A stretch of 64,000 bases of DNA from Hymenobacter siberiensis (GCF_018967845.1 NZ_JAHLZZ010000001.1:4030001-4094000); one strand, 5' to 3'. Positions 21,092 through 30,496 are shown, counted from the first letter of the stretch. Notes: generated from the letters alone by a model not told the origin. Numbers and translations: made by a program.

Positions 21092-22357
21092 GGTGTACTC
21101 TACCCTACTATTTTCACAAGGCATTGCCTCACAGATAATTAAGCAGGGGAGAGCTGCTGGCCCACGTTACCGGGCATAAAAACGGGGTGGGCCGACCTTT
21201 GCAGTTCCAACACCTCAAAGCCCTTCCCACCCCGTGAAGCAACGCCTCATCGCCAAAATTACGACCGTTTTACAGCACGTGCCCCCTGGTGGGCCACCTC
21301 TCGCGGCAAAAGTTCATCACCCAGTTCGTTATTGGCTTGATAAAGAGCCGCAACGTGCCGTTTTGCGAGGTGGCCCAGCACCTCAACGACGCGGCCAAAC
21401 CGGCCTCGAATGAGACCCGGATTCAAAACTTTTTCCGCCTCGTGACCCTGGACTATCTCGCCCTGGCGCAGCTCTTTATCCGCCTGTTGCCGGCCACCGG
21501 CAAGCTGCGCCTGTGCATCGACCGCACGGAATGGGATTTCGGCCGGTGTCAGGTCAATATTCTGCTCGTCACCGTGGGCCAGGGCGCGTTTCACGTACCG
21601 TTGTACGGGGAACTGCTCGACAACCGCAGCGGCAACTCCAACGCTGCCCAGCGCATCGCCCTGCTCGAGGTCTGCATGGCCTTGCTCGGCCGCGCGCGCA
21701 TCGGCCTGGTCGTGGGCGACCGTGAGTTGGTGGGCCATGTATGGCTCAAGTGACTCAAGGACAACGGCCTGAACTTCGTCATACGCCTGCCTAAACACCA
21801 TTTGCTCATGGACGCGCACGGCCACCGCCCCGCCATTGCCGACCTGGGGCTGGCCGAGGGGGAGCACCGGCGCTTTGCCCAGCGCCAGGTGGATGGGGTG
21901 TGGGGGCAGGTGTGGGTCAAGGCGCTGGCCGGCGGCAAGTTTCTTTTTCTCTTTGGCACCTCGGGCTTGCAGCAGTTGGGCCAGCGCTACACCAAGCGCT
22001 GGACCATCGAGCAGTGCTTTCAGAATCTGAAAGGCCGGGGCTTCCACTTGGAAAACAGCCACTTGGCCTGCCACCACAAGCTGCGCAAGCTCCTGGCCCT
22101 GGTCAGTCTGGCCTACGCCTTTTGTCTAGCCGTGGGGCAGGCCGCAGACCGACGCCAGCCCATCGCCCGCAAAAAACACGGGTACCGGGCCACGAGCCTG
22201 AGCCGCCACGGCTTGGACATCGTGCGCCAACTCACCCGTCCGACGACGGGCGCACAAACAACAGCCAATCAGTTAGCTGAACGGTTGTTGGACTGGATTA
22301 TCAGGCAAGTATTTTATTATCAAATACTTGCCTGATAATTATAGGGTAGAGCAAACC
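21092..22357 (+). mobile_element. IS4-family insertion sequence, inactive
   Basis: An approximately 1.27-kb element bounded by imperfect inverted repeats. The left end GGTGTACTCTACCCTACTATT (21092) and the reverse complement of the right end at 22357 match at 17 of 21 positions, sharing the core CTCTACCCTA. I could not see a clear target duplication. It carries one transposase gene, broken in two places, and near its right end a hairpin (22306-22331, arms CAAGTATTT) that may act as terminator. It sits between the amidase and the OmpA-like gene and disrupts neither. Confidence 0.8.
21234..22335 (+). pseudogene. IS4-family transposase, frameshifted and with in-frame TGA
   Basis: DDE transposase of about 366 codons. 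The catalytic region is clear: first Asp in CIDRTEWDFG, second Asp in VVGDRELVG, and the IS4 YREK signature as YTKRWTIEQCFQNLK (Y-2-R-3-E-6-K). Two lesions: (1) the C5 run at 21282-21286 should be C4, since GTG-start KQRLIAKITTVLQHV then continues as LVGHLSRQKF only after removing one base; (2) TGA at 21751-21753 replaces a likely Trp (VWLK*LKDNG). Either lesion alone would inactivate the protein. Confidence 0.85.
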
Positions 22358-22516
22358 ACTTGAATACTTAATGAGCAAATAAATACTTATTTGCAAAAAT
22401 CAGGGCCGAGCCTGGGAACAGTTTCTGGACAGTATTTCCGGGTAAGCGCTGCACCGGGTGCGCCAGGTGGTAATTTGCGTTTAATTACCTGACGAAATCC
22501 CCCGTTGCTCCGGCCT

Positions 22517-24481
22517 ATGAAGATTTTTCTGCTGCTGGTCTTGTTAAGTTGCCGGTTGATACTGAGCGCGCAGCCCACGCCGCCGGCCACCCAGTACACC
22601 AACGCGCAGGCCCGCTACCAGCTGGCGTATGCGCGGGGCTGGGTGCCGCCCCGGGCGGTGGGCGGGCCGGTGGCCACGTTCACGGCCGGCGCGCCCGCTG
22701 GGGGCGCAACGGTAAAAGTCAGCCAACAGGCCCTGCCCGATGACCGGCGCGACCTGCGGCTGCTGGGCGCAGGCCGGCCCGATTCGGTGTGGCAGCGCAT
22801 TCAGCGGCTGCACCGCGTGCAGGTACTGCGCCTCGACCAGCACAGCGACGGCCCCACCGATGAGATTGACTATGAATACACTTACGCCCCAGCGGCCCCT
22901 GCCACACGCACGCACGTAGTGGGCCGGCAGCTGTGGCGCGGCGGCTACGAGTTTCGGGTAGAGTACCGGGCCGCCACCGCACAGGACGGCCGCTATCTGG
23001 CCGAAGGCCGGCAGCTGGTTGAGTCGTTTGCCTTTACCAACTCGCCCTGGCCCAGCCGCCGCTACGCCGACCAGATTTGCGACGGCAAGATGTACGGCAT
23101 CGCCGCCCTGCGCTTTCACGACGGGCAATGGGAAGATGACTGCCGCACCATTCACGAGTTTTCAACGGCCAACCCCACGGCCACGCCCAGAGCGCACCGC
23201 CTGGTGCTGCCGTTTCAGTCCTACGCCCTGGCCAAGGGGTTCGATAACTGCCTGTATTCCGTTACCAAAGCCCCCACCAACGCCCCCGAGCGCGTATATC
23301 GCTACGACCCCGCCGCCCGGCGCGGGGCCTACACCGACTGGCAGCTGCCCGCCCAAGGCCCCGAGAACGTTTGGATATCTGCCGCCACCGACGACCACGG
23401 CGACCTGTATTTCATGACTTCCGACGCCAACCAGCTGGTGCGCGTGAGCCCCCACGAGGGCCGCGTGAGCGTGGTGTGGGCCGCCGACCCCATCCGCAAA
23501 GCCCCGTATTATTCGCTCATCGGGTTTGCCAGCGCGGGCACGCACGGCAACTTCTGCCTCGACGATGCCAGCACCATGTACATGGTGTACAGCACCGATG
23601 GCTCGCTGCTGAAAGTGAATATGAATACCAAACAGCCGTCGCCCGAGCGCATTATGCTCGATGGCCTGCCCGTGCGCGGCGGCTACAGCGACCTGCTGAT
23701 GCAGAACGACGCCGCCGGCCGCCGCCGCATGTACCTAGCCGGACCGCACGGACTTTATCAGGTTGACCTGGCGCGCCGCCAGGCCACCCGCGTGCGCGGC
23801 GGCACCTACACCGACCTGGCCGGCTGCAACCTGTTTGGTGTGGTGCCACCCGCCCCGGCCGTGCCGCCACCCACGCCCACCACCGCCACCTGGGAAGGCC
23901 GCGTGCTGGATGCCACCACCTCGCTACCCCTGCCGCAGGCCCAGCTGCGCCTCGACCGCGATGAGGCGGGCACGGCCGTGCTGCTGTCGGTACGGGGCAG
24001 CTTCACCTACACTACTGCGCCGGGCCGCAGCTACCAATACCACGCCCAGCACCCCGGCTATTTCCCCGCCGATAGCACCTGGGCCGCTGCTCCCGGTCCG
24101 CTGGTGCGCGACATCCTGCTCCGGCCGCTGGCCGTGGGGGCCACCCAGCAGCTGGCCACTGTGCAGTTTGAGCAGGGCAAAGCAGCCCTGTTGCCCTCGT
24201 CGGCCACCGCGCTCAACAAGCTGGTGCTGCTCATGATTGACAACCCCAGCCTCACCATCGAGCTGCGCGGCCACACCGATAACGTGGGGCCGCCCGAAAA
24301 AAACGTAGTGCTCAGCCAGCAGCGCGTGGCCGCCGTGAAAGCCTACCTCGCCGACCATGGCGTGGCAGGCACCCGCATCACCGGCCTGGGCCTGGGCGGG
24401 GCCGAGCCCATTGCCAGCAACGAGCAGGAAGCCACCCGCCGCCTCAACCGCCGCGTCGAATTTCGCATCGTGGGGCTGTAA
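22517..24481 (+). CDS. Exported OmpA-family protein with large N-terminal domain
   Basis: A 654-residue protein with signal peptide (KIFLLLVLLSCRLILSAQ). Residues about 170-440 form a beta-propeller-like region of repeated short strands (for example DHGDLYFMTSDANQLVRVSP). Next come a carboxypeptidase-regulatory-like beta domain (WEGRVLDATTSLPLPQAQLRL) and a C-terminal OmpA domain with ELRGHTDNVGPPEKNVVLSQQRVAAVKAYL, which binds peptidoglycan. It is probably anchored in the outer membrane or periplasm as a cell-envelope linker. ATG 22517 is chosen over an upstream TTG because the signal peptide starts there. It follows the IS element and is apparently monocistronic. Confidence 0.87.
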   Translation: MKIFLLLVLLSCRLILSAQPTPPATQYTNAQARYQLAYARGWVPPRAVGGPVATFTAGAPAGGATVKVSQQALPDDRRDLRLLGAGRPDSVWQRIQRLHRVQVLRLDQHSDGPTDEIDYEYTYAPAAPATRTHVVGRQLWRGGYEFRVEYRAATAQDGRYLAEGRQLVESFAFTNSPWPSRRYADQICDGKMYGIAALRFHDGQWEDDCRTIHEFSTANPTATPRAHRLVLPFQSYALAKGFDNCLYSVTKAPTNAPERVYRYDPAARRGAYTDWQLPAQGPENVWISAATDDHGDLYFMTSDANQLVRVSPHEGRVSVVWAADPIRKAPYYSLIGFASAGTHGNFCLDDASTMYMVYSTDGSLLKVNMNTKQPSPERIMLDGLPVRGGYSDLLMQNDAAGRRRMYLAGPHGLYQVDLARRQATRVRGGTYTDLAGCNLFGVVPPAPAVPPPTPTTATWEGRVLDATTSLPLPQAQLRLDRDEAGTAVLLSVRGSFTYTTAPGRSYQYHAQHPGYFPADSTWAAAPGPLVRDILLRPLAVGATQQLATVQFEQGKAALLPSSATALNKLVLLMIDNPSLTIELRGHTDNVGPPEKNVVLSQQRVAAVKAYLADHGVAGTRITGLGLGGAEPIASNEQEATRRLNRRVEFRIVGL

Positions 24482-24490
24482 TCATTAATT

Positions 24491-24614
24491 GAAGCTGTTT
24501 AGAAAGTCCCCGAACGGTCATGCTGCGCTGCGCGCTGCATGACCGTTTGAGCACCTTTTGTGACTTTCTAAACAACTTCATTGCCTGTCATCCTGAGCTT
24601 GCGAAGGATGACAG
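24491..24614. repeat. Two hairpin repeats between the OmpA-like gene and miaA
   Basis: First, an inverted repeat at 24491-24580 (arms GAAGCTGTTTAGAAAGTC, with a nested AACGGTCATG palindrome). Second, the 29-bp hairpin GTCATCC-TGAGCTTGCGAA-GGATGAC at 24586-24614, a variant of which recurs at 57.93 kb. Either can act as terminator of the OmpA-like gene. Confidence 0.7.
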
Positions 24615-24641
24615 CTGTTTGCCCATCCACCCGTTCACCCC

Positions 24642-25553
24642 ATGCTTCCTCCCGAAATCCTCGCCCAGCTGGCCCCTACTGCCGCCGACCCGCGCCCCGT
24701 GCTGCTCACCATTGCCGGCCCCACAGCCGTGGGCAAAACGGCCCTGTGCGTGCAGCTGGCGCAGCAGTTTCACACCGAAATTGTATCGGCCGACTCGCGC
24801 CAGTTTTTCCGCGAGCTCAGCATTGGCACGGCCAAGCCCACGCACACCGAAATGCAGGGTGTACCCCATCATTTCATCGACAGCCACAGCATCACGGAGG
24901 ATTACAGCGCCGGCCGCTTCGCCACCGAGTGCCTGGCCGTGCTCGGCAACTTGCTCCAAAAACACCCGCTCGTCATCTTCACCGGCGGCTCGGGGCTCTA
25001 TGTGCAGGCCGTGACCGATGGGCTGGATGAGCTGCCCGGCGTGCCGCCCGAGGTGCGCGCCCAGCTCCACGCCGAGCTGGCCGCCCACGGCCTCCCCCAC
25101 CTTGTGGCCGAGTTGGCCGAAACCGACCCCGTGGCCCACGCCCGCATCGACCAGCAAAACCCCCAGCGCGTGGTGCGCGCCCTGGAAATCACCCGTGCTA
25201 CGGGCAGGCCGTTTTCCAGCTTCCACACCGCCGGCCCGCCGCCCGAAAACCCGCTCTTTCGCAACGTGAAAGTGGCGCTCACCCGCGAGCGGGAAGCGCT
25301 CTACCAGCGCATCAACCTGCGTGTAGAGCACATGCTGGCCGCCGGCCTGCTGGCCGAAGTAAAATCGGTGCTCCCATACCGCCACCACCACGCCCTGCAA
25401 ACCGTGGGCTACCAGGAAATTTTCGGTTTTCTGGATGGGGATTATGACTGGCCCGAAGCCGTGCGCCTGCTCCAACGCAACACCCGCCACTACGCCAAGC
25501 GCCAAATGAGCTGGCTGCGGCGCGACCCGGCGTATCAGTGGGTAGAAATGTAA
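24642..25553 (+). CDS. miaA: tRNA dimethylallyltransferase
   Basis: A 303-residue MiaA, which adds a dimethylallyl group to A37 of tRNAs reading UNN codons. The P-loop GPTAVGKT is at 26-33, followed by the DSRQFFRELSIGTAKP segment, GGSGLY (the substrate-channel loop) and NPQRVVRALEI near the centre; the C-terminal YAKRQMSWLRR is typical. The length matches the family. The start is ATG 24642, and the gene is followed by a palindromic repeat. Confidence 0.97.
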   Translation: MLPPEILAQLAPTAADPRPVLLTIAGPTAVGKTALCVQLAQQFHTEIVSADSRQFFRELSIGTAKPTHTEMQGVPHHFIDSHSITEDYSAGRFATECLAVLGNLLQKHPLVIFTGGSGLYVQAVTDGLDELPGVPPEVRAQLHAELAAHGLPHLVAELAETDPVAHARIDQQNPQRVVRALEITRATGRPFSSFHTAGPPPENPLFRNVKVALTREREALYQRINLRVEHMLAAGLLAEVKSVLPYRHHHALQTVGYQEIFGFLDGDYDWPEAVRLLQRNTRHYAKRQMSWLRRDPAYQWVEM

Positions 25554-25645
25554 CGCGAAGCGGCAGCTTCGCGGACGAGCGCAGCGAGCATGCAGTTCAA
25601 ACGCTGAACACTCACTTCGTTCGTCCGCGAAGCTGCCGCTTCGCG
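25554..25645. repeat. Palindromic repeat between convergent miaA and pfkA
   Basis: Perfect 25-bp inverted repeat whose arms begin CGCGAAGCGGCAGCTTCGCG, with a 42-bp centre. It overlaps the miaA stop region and could serve as bidirectional terminator for the convergent genes. It is similar in style to the element at 10.65 kb. Confidence 0.8.
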
Positions 25646-25659
25646 CTACGCGCTACACA

Positions 25660-26631
25660 CTATACGCTCAGAATCTCCACCATCCGCATAAAGCTCTGGT
25701 TGATGATTTTTTTCTTGTTAATAGTATCCGTGAACGGCGTATAAACCAGCTTCTTATCCACAATACCGGCCATTACGTTGCGCATGCCGTTCATGAGGCC
25801 TTCCACGGCGGCGATGCCGATTTGGGAGCCCAGCAGGCGGTCGGCGGCCGTGGGTGAGCCACCGCGCTGAATGTGGCCGATAACCGTGACGCGGGTATCG
25901 AGCTGCGGGATGGCTTCCTTCACGCGGGCAGCCGTGGTGGTGGCATTGCCTTCTTCCTCGCCCTCGGCCACAATGACGATAAACGAGGTTTTGGAGCGCT
26001 TCCAACCCGTCTGCAGGGTTTCAATCACCACATCCACGCTCATTTGCGTTTCCGGAATCATCACGATTTCGGCCCCGCCGCCAATGGCGCACGGAATGGC
26101 GATGTAGCCCGAATCGCGGCCCATCACCTCCACAAAGAAGCACCGGTCGTGCGAGTCGGCCGTATCCCGGATTTTATCGATGCACTCCAGCGCCGTATTC
26201 ACGGCCGTGTCGTAACCAATGGTGTAGTCCGTGCCGTATAGGTCGTTGTCGATGGTGCCCGGTGCGCCCACCGTGGGGATGCCGAACTCCTCCTCAAAAA
26301 TCATAGCCCCAGTGAAGGTACCGTTGCCGCCAATGGCTACCAAGCCTTCAATGCCGTTGTTCACCAGCTGGTCGAAAGCCTGCTGGCGGCCTTCCTTGGT
26401 CATAAATTTCTGGCTGCGGGCCGATTTCAGAATGGTACCGCCCTTCTGCACCGTGTTGGACACCGAGGCCGAATCGAGACGCACAAACTCGCCCTTAATC
26501 ATGCCACTGTAGCCCCGCATAATGCCGTATATCTCAATGCCGTGGTACGTAGCCGTGCGCACCACGGCCCGGATGGCGGCATTCATGCCCGGCGAATCGC
26601 CCCCACTTGTGAAAACTGCTATTCTCTTCAT
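25660..26631 (-). CDS. pfkA: ATP-dependent 6-phosphofructokinase
   Basis: A 323-residue PfkA catalysing fructose 6-phosphate to fructose 1,6-bisphosphate. Visible motifs: GGDSPGMN (ATP site, residues 10-17), GGNGTFTGA, the catalytic GTIDNDL with the Asp base, MGRDSGY and the C-terminal GHIQRGGSP. The length fits the bacterial homotetrameric type. ATG 26631 gives the canonical MKRIAVFTSGG start; ATG 26643 would add MTVQ. It is convergent with miaA. Confidence 0.97.
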   Translation of the reverse strand: MKRIAVFTSGGDSPGMNAAIRAVVRTATYHGIEIYGIMRGYSGMIKGEFVRLDSASVSNTVQKGGTILKSARSQKFMTKEGRQQAFDQLVNNGIEGLVAIGGNGTFTGAMIFEEEFGIPTVGAPGTIDNDLYGTDYTIGYDTAVNTALECIDKIRDTADSHDRCFFVEVMGRDSGYIAIPCAIGGGAEIVMIPETQMSVDVVIETLQTGWKRSKTSFIVIVAEGEEEGNATTTAARVKEAIPQLDTRVTVIGHIQRGGSPTAADRLLGSQIGIAAVEGLMNGMRNVMAGIVDKKLVYTPFTDTINKKKIINQSFMRMVEILSV

Positions 26632-26863
26632 CTGAACTGTCATAAATGCAGCAGGGCGCGCAAATGGCACCCAAAGCGCGCAAAGTTGGTGAAATGAATG
26701 CAAACCCTCAACCCAAGCGTAGAAATTGGCGTTATGGAAACGATTGTAATTTCACTTAGCAGAATAATAAATTGACAACAATAAGCCGATTTTACGTGTA
26801 CCTTACGCCTGAAGTCGCAGTTTCGTTTCCAAAATCATCTCCCACTTCTTACTTCCCACGTTT

Positions 26864-27322
26864 ATGTTCGGTTTTTTCGAAAATGAGCAGGCCAAAAAAA
26901 TCAAGAGCCACCTGTTGAATCTCGCGGCACTGGCTAAAGCCGACGGCCATATCGATGCCCGGGAGATGAATTTCATCCTGGCGGTGGGCAAGAAGAACGG
27001 CATCAGCTCGTCGGAAGTGCAGGCGTTGGTGTCGGGTGCCAAAGGCAGCAGCAATGACCTGCCTACCACCGATTCGGAGCGTTTCGACCAGATTTTTGAC
27101 CTCGTGGATATGATGCTGGCCGATGGCATCGTGGACGATACCGAGATGGACTTCTGCATCATGATGGCCGAGAAGCTGGGCTTCCGCAAGGCCATTGTGG
27201 GCGTGCTGGTGCGCAAGATTTCGCAGGGCGTGAAAGATGGCCTGCCCCAGGAGCGCATCAAGGAAGAAAGCACTTCTTTTCTGAATTACAACGAATTACC
27301 CCGGCCCAACGTGGCGGTGTAG
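26864..27322 (+). CDS. TerB-like domain protein
   Basis: A 152-residue all-helical protein resembling TerB (tellurite-resistance) domains. Two acidic metal-binding-like segments are seen, AKADGHIDAREMNFI and MLADGIVDDTEMDFCI, a repeated [AL]-DG-[IH]-[VI]-D pattern typical of the family. No other ter genes are near. TerB domains bind calcium or act in membrane-linked stress complexes; the function here is unknown. Confidence 0.8.
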   Translation: MFGFFENEQAKKIKSHLLNLAALAKADGHIDAREMNFILAVGKKNGISSSEVQALVSGAKGSSNDLPTTDSERFDQIFDLVDMMLADGIVDDTEMDFCIMMAEKLGFRKAIVGVLVRKISQGVKDGLPQERIKEESTSFLNYNELPRPNVAV

Positions 27323-27425
27323 GTGGTGAGTTGGTGAACTAGTGAAGTGGTGAGCTTGATGTTTGAGCAGCGCGATTTGCGCAGGCAGAACACCAAACTC
27401 ACCACTTCACCATTTCACCAACTCA
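27323..27425. repeat. Long imperfect inverted repeat between convergent genes
   Basis: Arms composed of GGTGAGTTGGTGAA-, GTGAAGTGGTGAG-like words and their complements flank a short centre (AGCAGCGCGATTTGCGCAG). It lies between the TerB-like and aminotransferase genes and is probably a bidirectional terminator made of low-complexity repeat. Confidence 0.6.
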
Positions 27426-28622
27426 CTATTTCACCACCGCATCGACGGCCCGCAGCAGCGCGGCGCAGGCTTCGTCAATCTCCGCGTCGCTGATGGTGAG
27501 CGGCGGGGCCAAGCGCAACGAGTTATCGCAGAACAGGAACCAGTCGGTGAGGATGCTTTCGTACTCCAGGGCGTAGTCGATGATGGGCTTGAGCACGGCG
27601 AAGGAATCGAATTCCACGGCTATGAGCAGGCCGCAGCCGCGCACGTCCCGAATGGCCGGGTGCCGCAGCTGCTCCCGGAACCGTGCCGCCTTGGCGGCCA
27701 CGCCTTCGGCCAGCTTTTCGTCCTGCATCACTTGCAGGGTGGCCAGGGCGGCCGCGCAGCTCACCGGGTGCCCACCAAAGGTGGTACAATGCCCCAGAAT
27801 GGGGTTAGTTTTGAAGCCCGACATAATTTCGGTGCTTGAAATGAAGGCCCCGATGGGCATGCCGCCGCCCATGCCCTTGGCGCACACTAATATATCGGGC
27901 TCGATGCCAAATTGCTCGAAGGCCCACATGGTACCGGTACGGCCGTAGCCGCACTGAATTTCGTCGAGGATGAGCAGGGCGCCCACTTCCCGGCAGCGGC
28001 GGCGCAGTGCCGGCAGGTAATAGAGGGAGGGCACGCGCACGCCGGCCTCGCCCTGTACGGTTTCGATGATGACGGCGGCCGTGCGCTCGGTAATCAGCAT
28101 CAGGTCGGCAAAGTCGTTGTGGCGGATGTGGCGCACGTCGGGCAGCAGCGGCCGGAAGCTGTTTTTGAAGTCTTCGGAGCCAGTGATGGACAGCGCGCCG
28201 TGCGTGGAGCCGTGGTAGGCATTGAGGCAGGAAATGAGCTCGGTGCGGCCGGTGTGGCGCTTGGCCAGCTTCAGCGCACCCTCAATGGCCTCGGTGCCGG
28301 AATTGGTGAAAAACACCGAATCCAGGTACGCGGGCAGGGTTTGGTGGATGGCCTCGGCCAGTTGCGCGGGCACGGCCTGCACCAGCTCGCCGTACACCAT
28401 CAGGTGCAGGTACTTATCGAGCTGGGCCTGAATGCCGGCCAGCACGCGCGGGTGGCGGTGGCCCACGTTGCTCACGCCAATGCCCGAAATAAGGTCGAGG
28501 TAGCGGCGGCCGTCGGGGCCGTACATGTACACGCCTTCGGCCCGCTCAATTTCCAGCAGCAGCGGGAAATCGGAGGTTTGGGCCTGGTGGCGCAGGAATA
28601 ATTGGCGGGGTGTCAGGACCAC
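27426..28622 (-). CDS. Class III PLP-dependent aminotransferase
   Basis: A 398-residue aminotransferase of the acetylornithine/ornithine aminotransferase group. The PLP site is visible: GTEAIEGALKLAK, LNAYHGSTHGALS, LILDEIQCGYGRTG (Asp binding the pyridine nitrogen) and the Schiff-base Lys in ILVCAKGMGGGMPIGAF. The start is GTG at 28622. No arginine genes are adjacent, so ArgD versus ornithine or another omega-amino donor cannot be decided. Confidence 0.92.
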   Translation of the reverse strand: MVLTPRQLFLRHQAQTSDFPLLLEIERAEGVYMYGPDGRRYLDLISGIGVSNVGHRHPRVLAGIQAQLDKYLHLMVYGELVQAVPAQLAEAIHQTLPAYLDSVFFTNSGTEAIEGALKLAKRHTGRTELISCLNAYHGSTHGALSITGSEDFKNSFRPLLPDVRHIRHNDFADLMLITERTAAVIIETVQGEAGVRVPSLYYLPALRRRCREVGALLILDEIQCGYGRTGTMWAFEQFGIEPDILVCAKGMGGGMPIGAFISSTEIMSGFKTNPILGHCTTFGGHPVSCAAALATLQVMQDEKLAEGVAAKAARFREQLRHPAIRDVRGCGLLIAVEFDSFAVLKPIIDYALEYESILTDWFLFCDNSLRLAPPLTISDAEIDEACAALLRAVDAVVK

Positions 28623-28696
28623 GGATTTATCGGATTTAAGCGGATTGGGACGTATTCTTTGTGGTTCGGTGCGGGTGGATGCGCAAGTAGGTTGAA

Positions 28697-28788
28697 CGTC
28701 ATGCTGAGCGCAGCCGAAGCACCTCTACCGCAATGAGTAATTCATTTACTAATGCGGTAGAGATGCTTCGGCTGCGCTCAGCATGACG
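28697..28788. repeat. Palindromic GTCATGCTGAGCGCAGCCGA repeat
   Basis: Nearly perfect 36-bp arms in inverted orientation around an AT-rich 20-bp centre. Degenerate relatives are seen at about 56.79 and 63.06 kb, marking a dispersed family in this genome. The rest of the 28623-28899 gap shows no coding content. Confidence 0.8.
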
Positions 28789-28845
28789 GGCAAGGGCTCC
28801 TTACCTAACCAGCTAAACCCGGTTTCGATTATTCCACAAAAATAA

Positions 28846-28874
28846 AGAGGCCGCTGCGGGGGCAGCGGCCTCTT
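28846..28874 (-). terminator. Terminator of the sigma/anti-sigma/Spy-like operon
   Basis: Stem AAGAGGCCGCTGC with its complement and a short loop, followed on the minus strand by an A/T-rich run (TTTATTTTTG). It lies 26 bp beyond the stop codon of the last operon gene. Confidence 0.85.
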
Positions 28875-28899
28875 GGCATAGCTCAGAAAGAAAAAGAAT

Positions 28900-29388
28900 C
28901 TAGTTGGTGTCAATGGCGGGCGGGCCACCCGCCCCGGCCACCCGCTTGATGACTTCCTTGGTGAAATCGCGCTCGGCCTGGAATAGCTGGGCCACCTGGC
29001 GCAGCGAAACTGCCTTTTGAAATTTCTCGAAGTACTCCTTTTCCAGGTTCAATTCCTGCTGGCGCATGGCGAAGGCCTGGTTGAAATTGTCGCGGATTTC
29101 GGGGTCAGTCATGCCGTCGGTCACGTCGCGGCGCAACAGGCGGCCACTGCGGTTGAGCTCGCGGCGGCGAGTCGAAAACTCGTTGTAAAGCGGCCAGAAT
29201 TTCTGGGCCTGGTCCTGCGTGAGGGACACGCGGTTGGTGATAAAGGCAATTTTGGCATTTTCGAGCTGGCCCAAACGCTGGCCCTTGCGGCCGCCGCCCA
29301 AGCCGCCCTGGGCATGCGCGGCAGGTGCCACGGTCAGCAGTAACGCTGCCAGACTCAATAACCGAAACGTGGATGATAAAATGGACAT
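28900..29388 (-). CDS. Periplasmic Spy/CpxP-like helical protein
   Basis: A 162-residue exported protein: signal peptide SILSSTFRLLSLAALLLTVAPAAHAQ, a Gly/Arg patch, then helices containing VSLTQDQAQKFWPLYNEF (an LTxxQ-type motif) and AMRQQELNLEKEYFEKFQKAV. This is the pattern of Spy/CpxP-type periplasmic chaperones or metal/envelope-stress sensors. It is the last gene of an operon with an ECF sigma factor and a membrane protein, so a regulatory or target role in envelope stress is likely (inference). The start at 29388 is set by the signal peptide. Confidence 0.7.
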   Translation of the reverse strand: MSILSSTFRLLSLAALLLTVAPAAHAQGGLGGGRKGQRLGQLENAKIAFITNRVSLTQDQAQKFWPLYNEFSTRRRELNRSGRLLRRDVTDGMTDPEIRDNFNQAFAMRQQELNLEKEYFEKFQKAVSLRQVAQLFQAERDFTKEVIKRVAGAGGPPAIDTN

Positions 29389-29413
29389 GATAGCAAAGTG
29401 GTAATTCAGGGAT

Positions 29414-29881
29414 TTATAAATACGTAGCGTCTTCGGAAGGTTGCGCGTCCAGGGCATCGTTCAGCTCGTCTTCCGAAGCGTGCAGGAAACCGTTGGCCAA
29501 ACCGGGGTTGGCGGCCGTGAGGATGGCCAGGTCGGAGTTTTCGACGCGGGCCCCGCTCGTGAGCAGGTAGCCCACCAGTTCGGTACGGGGCACGGCATCG
29601 AGCGAGGCAGTGCTGGCAGTGGCCGGCACCAGCGGCGGCGTACCGCTCAGGAAAAACGAAGCCGCAAAGCCGCCCAGTACGGCCACCGAGGCCAAACTGG
29701 TGCGCAAAGCCGGCGACAGAAAAGCCAACCAGCGCCAGCCGGCAGCCGCCTCGCGGGCCTCCGCCTGGGGCAGCCGGGCCATTATCTGCATCGGAAGGTG
29801 GTCGAAGTAACCAGCGGGCGGCTCGCTCAGCAGCGGGCGGGGCCGCCGAGGGTGCGCATCTAGCTTGAAAGTAGGTTTCAT
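29414..29881 (-). CDS. Probable anti-sigma factor, single-span membrane protein
   Basis: A 155-residue protein with a cytoplasmic N-terminal half (PPAGYFDHLPMQIMARL, a segment commonly seen in Bacteroidota anti-sigma-like proteins), one transmembrane helix (SLASVAVLGGFAASFFLSG, about 64-83) and a small periplasmic tail. It lies 66 bp downstream of an ECF sigma gene and upstream of a Spy-like gene. There is no ZAS zinc motif, so the anti-sigma call rests on position and topology. Confidence 0.6.
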   Translation of the reverse strand: MKPTFKLDAHPRRPRPLLSEPPAGYFDHLPMQIMARLPQAEAREAAAGWRWLAFLSPALRTSLASVAVLGGFAASFFLSGTPPLVPATASTASLDAVPRTELVGYLLTSGARVENSDLAILTAANPGLANGFLHASEDELNDALDAQPSEDATYL

Positions 29882-29947
29882 GTTGGTTGGATGAGGAAGA
29901 GGGGGCGGCGTTTAATTCCGCGAATAAAAAATTGTGCTGGGGCCGGG

Positions 29948-30496
29948 CTATTCGTCAGTGTTGCGGGTCACGTAGTCCTCCACTTTTTTCACGGCGTGGT
30001 GGTAGCTGGCTTTGAGCGCGCCCACGCTGGTGCCGGTTACCTCGGCCATTTGCTCGTAGGGCATCTCGTCGTAGTAGCGCAGGTTGAATACGAGGCGCTG
30101 CTTGTCGGGCAGGCGCAGAATGGCTTGCTGGAGCTTCAGCTCAATGGCATCGCCGGCCATGGCGGGGTCGGCTTCCATTTTGGCGGCCAGCTCAGCTCCC
30201 ACATCCGTGAGCGGCAGCAGGAACTTGCGCCGCTTGCTGCTCAGGAAATTCAGGCACTCGTTGGTGGCAATGCGGTAAATCCAGGTGAAAAGCTGGGCAT
30301 CCTGTCGGAAGTTCTCGAGGTGCTTCCAGACCTTAATGAATACGTCCTGGGTGAGGTCGTCGGCATCGTCGTGGTCCACCACCATTTTGCGCACGTGCCA
30401 GTACACCTTGCTCTGGTACTTGCGCACGAGCTGGTTGAACGCCAGGTTGCGGCTGGCGGGGTCCTGGAACTTGAGGAGAATTTCGTGGTCTTCCAA
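29948..30496 (-). CDS. ECF-type RNA polymerase sigma factor
   Basis: A 182-residue sigma-70-family ECF factor. Region 2 is seen as FNQLVRKYQSKVYWHVRKMV and DADDLTQDVFIKVWKHLENF; the spacer is ITPLT-like rather than long. Region 4 is ILRLPDKQRLVFNLRYYDEMPYEQMAEVTGTSVGALKASYHHAVKKV, a helix-turn-helix for the -35 element. It is first in an operon with an anti-sigma-like and a Spy-like gene, so it probably reports on the envelope. Confidence 0.95.
   Translation of the reverse strand: MEDHEILLKFQDPASRNLAFNQLVRKYQSKVYWHVRKMVVDHDDADDLTQDVFIKVWKHLENFRQDAQLFTWIYRIATNECLNFLSSKRRKFLLPLTDVGAELAAKMEADPAMAGDAIELKLQQAILRLPDKQRLVFNLRYYDEMPYEQMAEVTGTSVGALKASYHHAVKKVEDYVTRNTDE

Noticed and set aside
26803..27273. 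Minus-strand ORF opposite the TerB-like gene
   Set aside because: Serine-rich antisense translation; the plus strand has a coherent TerB-like domain with acidic motifs.
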